A DNA stretch of 64,000 nucleotides from Allodiplogaster sudhausi (lineage: Eukaryota > Nematoda > Chromadorea > Rhabditida > Diplogasteridae). Below are positions 57,689-64,000 of the stretch, piece by piece. A program made the position numbers and the translations under genes. The stretch lies in contig CALZFC010000032.1 in NCBI GenBank assembly GCA_945643635.1, forward strand, positions 910,001 through 974,000. Direction: 5' to 3'. A model generated the notes under the pieces. That model made no database searches. It was given only the letters and a program-made list of their open reading frames with translations, and was not told the origin of the DNA. The first letter of the stretch is position 1. Each line of letters opens with the position of its first letter.

Positions 57689-57900
57689 TCTCTCTCTCTC
57701 TTTACTCCTTCGCTTTTGTTTCTCTCTCTCCTCTTTTCTTTTGTCATTCTCTCTCTCTCGCGATCTCTCTCAATCTCTATTTTTTTTCTCTTTTCTCTCT
57801 ACCCTCACTTTCTCTCTTTCTCTCTTCCAACTTATTTCTCTCTCTCCCTCTCTTCAACTCTTTCTCTCTCTACTCTTTTCATTCTCTCTCTCTCTCATTC
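57689..57900. repeat. (CT)n-rich tract
   Basis: Imperfect CT repeats follow the exon 6 fragment, corresponding to the intron tract after the parent exon at 49430-49706. Confidence 0.75.
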
Positions 57901-58216
57901 CCTCTATGGCATGTTTCAAGACTTTGCATAATTGAAACACGGAAATTGTCCTTTTTTAAAGGTTTTTCTTGTTATTATTGTTGTTGCTTGTCCATTATTT
58001 CTTTGCGTTCTCTTATACAGTACAAACGATGACAATGTAAACTAAATTCAATTTATCCGTTGGAGATCCTTAGTGGAGAGGGATCTGACGATTGAAGAAA
58101 GGGTGCGAGGGACGACCAAAGAGCAGGTTGCGGCGGCGGCGACGCTAGGAAAAGGAAGGAGAAGTTTATATTAGCGTAAACTTAAGCTTAAGCTTGAACT
58201 AAAGCTTAAGCTAAAC

Positions 58217-61200
58217 TTAAGTTAGCTTAATGTCATATATCATAAATATTTGATATGTTGAATTGTTCCAGTCAAACTCCGTAACAACCTCCTCAGTATC
58301 CTTCGCCTCCGATGCTTCCTCCGGCTCGGCTTTCTTCTCCTAAAACGAATTGAAATTGATGAGATAACTTTCATTTTGGTAGACAAAATAACCTCAGGCT
58401 GTTTGCCATTGGAGTCGTCAGGATTCGGCTCAGGTGCGACCTAGAAATGTAGCACTTTTTTTAAATTTATAATTTGTATGAATGAAATATTTTTCTCCAT
58501 GTGAGAGATCCCAGTGTTATTCCATCGGAACACCGTATTTTGTTTTCTTTATACTCCAACCTCAGGAGCTGTCTTCTTGTCAACGGGCTCGTTGAAGTCG
58601 TCTGCGGGAACGTCTCCGGCTGGCGAAGCATCTTCCAGCTCCTTGGGATCCTTCTCAGCGTTCTCCTGTGAGAATTTGCAGCTTATAAGCAGTTTATTGT
58701 TTATTATTGTTTGAGGGCTTTATGAAATCTTAATTAACCGCTTGCACTCTCCTCAGTTTTGACTTTCTTTTGGCAGTATACTTAATTTTTTATTTATCAA
58801 ATTGTGTAAAATCAATTTTATTTTCCTACTGTAACCTCAAAATCCTTATTTTCGGATGCGTTCGCAGTGTCTGCGGCAGGCTTTTCAGCGGGCTTTGCGT
58901 CTTCCGACTTCTCAGGGTTGGAGGGGACATCCTGATAAAATACAGCTTCTGAGAAGACATTCTTTTTGAATGATTGATTAAGCTTTATACAATCTTATAA
59001 CGGTGGCTTACTTAGCGGCAAATGGGAGGGTTTCTCTTCTCTTCTGACACAAAATTGCCAATACGCGCACCCCACGCAGCCGAATTAACAGATTTTGTCC
59101 TACTCCAACCTCAGGAGCTGTCTTAGCGTCGGCGGGCTTGTTAGCGTCGTCTGCGGGAACGTCTCCTCCGGCTGACGGAGCATCTTCGGGCTCCTTGGGA
59201 CCCTTCTTAGTGTCCTGAAGGAATACATCGTCTGAGCTTCTCTCGTTTTATGGTTGAGAGCGTTTTTTTTTACTTTCTATGTTTCGTTTTTTTCATTTTG
59301 GCAGCATTCTTTTGTAAATTGTGTAAAATAAATTTAATTTTTTTTTGGCTACTCAAACCTCATTAACCGGATTCTTCTTGTCGGACTCGCCAGTTTTGTC
59401 TGCGGGAACTGCTTCATCTGCCGAATCGTCGGTCTTCTTCTCAGCGTCAGAGGAATCCTGTTAGAAGGAATTCAGCTTCTGAGCGAGCAGTCGTTTATAA
59501 TGTTTGAGATCTTTATACAATCTTAATATGACTCTTTCATCACCAACGGTTTGTATTCCCAAAGGTTTTTTTTAATTGTGCAGTCTCATTTTTGTTTTCA
59601 AATCCAACCTTGGCAGCTTTCTTATCGTTGTCGGGCTCGCTAGTTTCGGCTGCGGGAAGCGCGCCACCATTTTCCGTCTCCTCTGGCTGCTTCTCCTCAG
59701 GATTGGAGGGGACATCCTGTTGGAGAATACAGTTTCTGTTGAAGTTTTTTTTAAAGTTGTTTTTGCTTCATATTCTTCCAACCTCCTTCAGCAGTCGCAG
59801 ATTCTCCGTCGTGGAGGCAGCCTTCTCTTCTGGAAGGGGCTTGTCTTCCTGAAGAAGCACAGACTGCTGCATTATGTATGTACATACATTATTTTAGTTT
59901 GATCCACAATTTTATTAGTCCATAAATAGTCTTTTATTATTTATTATGTTAGAAATTTTTCTTAATCAGCATACATACCTCGGCAGGGACGCTGGGTTTT
60001 GGCTCCTCAGTGGCCAATGCTTCCGCATTCTTCGTAGCCTCGACGAGCGGTTCCTGAAATTATTTTTTTTTATATTTACCATTTAAATAAAAATTTGTTC
60101 CATCAGAATACCTCAGGGATGCCGTTCTTGAGCTTCACAGTCGTCGTGTCTTCCTGACCATTTGGCTCTCCGGTCGAGTTCTGAAATGTGTGATTGTTTT
60201 ATTTTTACTTTATATTAGAATGTTTTATCAGCACACCTGGCCAGGGACGACAGGGGTTGGCTGCTGCTCAGTAGACACTTCTTCCTTCTTTGGCTCACTG
60301 CTCGCTTCCTGTAATAATGCATTATAATACTTTTTTTTGGCTTTTTTTAAAATAATTTTTTTATTTTATTTTATTTTTGTATTTTTGGAATTTGATTTTT
60401 TTTTCAGCTACCTCGACAGAGGCGGTGGGCTTTGGCTGCTCTTCTTCCGGATGCTTCTTTGGCTCGTCGATCGGTTCCTGTTATAATGTATTATATTAGA
60501 TTTTTTTGGATTTTTATATTTTATTTTTATTTATTTTTTTGTATTTTTGGAATTGGAATTTTTTTGTTAGCTTACCTCGGCAGGAATGGTTCTCAGTGGC
60601 TTCTCAGTGTCCTTTTCTTCCACATTCTTGGGCTCGGTGGTCGGTTCCTGAAATAATTCTATTTTTTTTCTTGCCTTTTTTATTTAATATTTCTTTCATT
60701 TGCTATCTATAACAATTAAAATTCTTTTATGAAATAGAAGATTTATTAATAATTAATTATTTTATTAAATTAATATTCCTCGACCTTTTCAGGTGCATCA
60801 GAGAGCGCCGGATGTGTAGAAGGTTCTCCAGTGACAACCTTAGAATAATAACTAATCGATGTTATATTATATATACATATATATATATATATGTATATAT
60901 ATAATTTATATCATTGATATCTTTGCAAGAAAGTTTTTTTTTAATATTAAACCAGCAGGCCAGAATTATTCTCTCGCATTAAAGAAAAAGAGAGCCGTTA
61001 GAGGCAAGAAATCGTTTCCTCTTCCATATATCGTTCGATACCTTGTCATTCGCCTTCTCAGCTTTCTTAATATCCTGAAAGTGAATAGTGTCCTGGTAAG
61101 CAATCGCTTATGGAAAAGAAACAAAAACGAAACGTAAGATAAAACAAAACCATTTCGTGCACTTATCTTGCACCTAAAACAAAAACCATTTCGTGCACTT

Positions 61201-61865
61201 ATCTTGCACCTAAAACAGTTCGAATTAGGAATATTCATAATTTGTCCAAATCGTTTTTCATGAATTTCATTTCCACACGTTCAAAATATTGCATTTTCGC
61301 ACGAAAACTCGCACTCGGTTGGTTTTTAGAGATTTTTTCATCTTCGTATTTTGAATATCTGTAAAGTAATATTTAAATCTATTTTATTAATTTAAGATAT
61401 ATATTTTTTATATATCTTAAAAATTCGCCTCGTTGAGATCGTTGATATTTTTGATGACTTCTTTTTGAGTGTCGCCGAAATTCGGCATCTTCAGCTTCAC
61501 TTTCTTCTCGATTACAATGAAACTCGCGCGAGCCGTCGTAGTAGGCTAAAAAAATTTTTTTATTTAATTTATTTTATTCTTTATTTAATTATTTCTAAAG
61601 CCTCGTTCCTTTTACATTGCTGATGTTTCTGTAAATTATTCTTTAAAAAAATCAATGTAATTTTCACCCTATTTTTGAGGCTTCAGATTTTTTTAAAAAT
61701 TACTATTTAGTTATAGATTAATTTACTTTTCGTTACTTTTTAATTAATTATAGCTTTCCTATTAAACTCAACCTCATCAGCATCGACGCGCGGCAGCAGA
61801 GAGAGCAACGAAGCCGCGGAGACGAGAAGGAGAAGAAGCAGAGGAAAAGATGGAGTCGACCACAT
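58217..61865 (-). CDS. Secreted acidic repeat protein built from about 15 phase-0 exons (paralogue of the 56-57.3 kb gene)
   Basis: Minus strand. The signal exon (61865-61773) encodes MWSTPSFPLLLLLLVSAASL and on to VDADE. The repeat exons are 61074-61042, 60838-60785, 60647-60576, 60477-60412, 60308-60237, 60180-60112, 60053-59979, 59848-59783, 59716-59609, 59457-59359, 59214-59110, 58931-58836, 58665-58561, 58440-58393 and 58339-58217 (stop TAA). Every one is a multiple of three with phase-0 ends. Two exon types occur. The short one (22-25 codons, EPxxEPKK...P[AV]E) matches the 24-codon exon of the neighbouring gene. The longer one (32-36 codons, D[VTS]..[NK]PEK...PAAD...KxAxE) is specific here. 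The product without the exon at 61545-61417 is about 427 aa, rich in E, K, P, D and A, and without cysteine. Function is unknown; an extracellular disordered acidic protein is inferred. Confidence 0.7.
61142..61216. repeat. Two-copy tandem repeat, 36 bp unit
   Basis: The unit ccatttcgtgcacttatctt + gcacctaaaac occurs twice in direct order in an intron. Confidence 0.85.
61417..61545 (-). CDS. Alternative terminal exon after the shared signal peptide (short secreted form)
   Basis: After tttttag this phase-0 exon reads PTTTARASFIVIEKKVKLKM and on to LNEANF, then TAA. Joined to the signal exon it gives a 73-residue secreted protein. It has no similarity to the repeat exons. Either it is skipped in the long form, an internal donor (for example ATT|gtaatc) is used, or it ends the gene and the repeat exons belong to another start. 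Confidence 0.45.
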   Translation of the reverse strand, partial: PTTTARASFIVIEKKVKLKMPNFGDTQKEVIKNINDLNEANF

Positions 61866-62090
61866 TCGAAGGGAGTGAAGTTGCGGAATGAGTGAATGGA
61901 AGCGAAAAAGCAGACTCATCACTTCTCAGCATTGCGAAATTTGCTATTTTGAATGCTAATTTTGAGGACACCAAGTTCTCATTGATGAAAGTACACGAAA
62001 ACTATTTCAAATTCATTGTCATCATTGCGAAATCTCATTGTTTTGATGCATTTTGTCCTGAAGGAGCGGTGAGAATTCGTGCATTTTGAG
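61866..62090 (-). promoter_or_regulatory. Upstream region of the longer exon-array gene
   Basis: This is the close match of 57321-57545 described there. It ends abruptly near 62090, which marks the edge of the duplicated unit. Confidence 0.55.
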
Positions 62091-64000
62091 GAAATGATGA
62101 AATTACCGAAAAGAATTTCATAGTCATGGCTCATGATGACTAAAAAAAATCAATTTGAATGCTCTTGTTATGACAAACAATAGATATATTTTTTTTAATA
62201 TGATAATTTTTTATATTAGACAAATCTACTTATTCAAGTAATGTGGTGATGAAATAAATACAAATCTATTCAAAAATGAGCAATTATAGGATCACGAGTG
62301 AGAAAAGTGAGGGAATGTACAAAAATACGTATGTATGTAAATGGTGAAAAAAAGTGAGAGACAGAGAGAGACAGAGAGACCTAGAAAGAGAGAAAGTGAG
62401 AATTTAATTGAAAGCCATAAAGTGGAGCAGTGAATAGGAACGGACAAAGATGTTGCACTTAAATTGTCCTGCTTTCAAACAATATTTCTCTAATCGCCAC
62501 GTCCATGACGTAGCGGAGTTCATGGTAACATTCATGTTCATAAATTTTCTTACGTGCATAAGCATATTTTATTATTCTTATTAAATCGTTTTGAAAATAT
62601 GAGTAATCTTTCACATCAGCCTCCAGCCTTCCTTCGTACATCGACGATCTTCGATTCGATTTAATGAGCGGCTGTGTACAGTACAATATCGACTCCGTTC
62701 ACCATCCGAAAAATAATTCAATAATGATGATTCAATAGTCAAACTTTTTTGTTGCAAATGCCCACGCCTTGCCAATTCTCCCTTTCATTTCATCGAATGT
62801 TGTCTGACTGCTTTCCTAATCCGTTTAATGTACAAAATATTATACGTATGCACGTGTTCATCGTATTTTATCGTCGACATCTTCCGATTCGTGAACTGTC
62901 TCTCATGAAATGGATACAACAAGCAAAGTGTGCATGTGTGTGTGTGGGTGTGCTAGAGTACTGTTTATATGTATATATGTAGTATATAATATTATACTGT
63001 TTACATACATACATATATATTACTTTACTATAATCGAACTGCAAAAGAAAAACGACGTTTGCTATTATGCGTGCGAAATTCAAGCATGCGCGAGACTATA
63101 GAATATATTGTATATGAGTGGCTCCTATGCGCGCAAACAAACAAGGAAATAAAAGAGGAAGAAAAAAAAACACGGCGAAACAAATCGGCACAGATCAGAT
63201 CGGGGTATATTTTTTTAGTGTCAAAACGTCTTTGATCTCCCTGATACAGTAGCAAAGTGTAGAGTATAATATAGCATATGTATATATGGTTGAACAGGAA
63301 AGGAGGAAACATCATGAATCATAAAAGATAAATGACGTCATTTTCAAGCACATTAGCGCTCAAGTATTTTTTCGGTTACATAAGCGAATGGTACCTCTTC
63401 TTCTCTTTGGCTGTTGAGACAAAAACAACAAGGTGAAAAAAGAACAATCTGAGTGGGAAGACAAACAAAGTGAAAACATCGTCTTAGAGTCGTCCTCTAT
63501 CTCAGTCACACTGTTCCAATGAGTGTTTTGTGCACGTGGGGTTTTATATTAAGAGAAAAAGATACCCTAATCACCCTAATTAGGAGAGAGAGAGAGAGAG
63601 AGAGAGAGGGATGGAACCCTAATTAGGAGAGAAAAGAGAGAAGAGGTACCCTAGGTCTAGGAAAAGAACAACGACAGAAGCAGAAGAGGCGTACTTTTGT
63701 GCGTGAGAGAGAGTCTGAGCAAATATTCGCATTCGGAGAGATGAGACAAGAATTCATAATTTCTTTCTTTCTTTTTTCCTCTTCTTCTTTCTCCTTCGTC
63801 ATGGAAGACGGAGAGAAATAAACAGTCAATACATCAATAAAAGCGATAAAAATTTCTTAAACTTACACTGAATGTCAAAACACCTTATTAGTAATATGCG
63901 ATTTTATTTTTTTCCCTTTCTCGGGGCTCGTGTTTCTCGGCCCATTTTGGTCCTAGAGAGAAAGTTTCTAGAGATACATAGAGATATATAGAGAGAGAGA
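62091..64000. other. Region without a supported gene
   Basis: A minus-strand open frame (62686-62459) reads MYCTQPLIKSNRRSSMYEGR ... YEHECYHELRYVMDVAIREI with coding-like composition, but I see no splice partner. Other contents are a TG/TA-rich stretch (62930-63020) and (GA)n at 63583-63607, flanked by accctaattaggaga words at 63569 and 63617. Confidence 0.35.

Overview
The window is eukaryotic and almost certainly nematode. Genes are split by short AT-rich introns with GT..AG ends (donors often gtcagt or gtatgt, acceptors often tttcag or aaag). Coding exons are GC-rich against an AT-rich background full of (CT)n/(GA)n tracts. Two gene types are typical of nematodes: a C-type lectin/C-type lectin/CUB gene and a cysteine-rich secreted CPG4-like gene. 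A diplogastrid worm is possible, but that is only a guess.

Layout. (1) 58-12361, +: one large gene that I could thread through 20 phase-consistent exons (about 2158 residues). It encodes a low-complexity, acidic/serine-rich protein with at least 13 copies of a [IV]x[ILV][DE][DE][IV]F motif and two classes of longer repeat module. I do not recognise the family. (2) 13622-18424, +: a complete 13-exon ACC-synthase-like PLP enzyme gene (463 aa). A tandem paralogue at about 19790-27551 keeps exons 2-13, but its first exon is frameshifted, one splice donor is gone and a 2.3 kb foldback transposon sits in intron 1. (3) 28.2-41 kb: mostly repeats, including an almost identical 1.56 kb tandem duplication. 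It also holds a candidate allatostatin-C-type neuropeptide gene (31478-33213, +). (4) 41234-44705, +: a decayed CTLD-CTLD-CUB lectin gene. (5) 47209-49838, +: a 7-exon secreted CPG4-like protein of 220 aa. (6) 50.5-53.7 kb, -: three diverged copies of a small secreted-peptide gene, each carrying different damage. (7) 55.9-61.9 kb, -: two paralogous secreted proteins built from arrays of short phase-0 exons (22-36 codons), one with five near-identical 24-codon exons. (8) 61.9-64 kb: no gene I can support.

How it hangs together. These are independent single-gene units, not a pathway or operon. The common theme is local tandem duplication at every scale: 27-100 bp duplications of splice acceptors with the start of the next exon, single exons, whole genes and kilobase repeat units. 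Functional assignments come from motifs and exon-phase bookkeeping read by eye. No alignment or database search was run.
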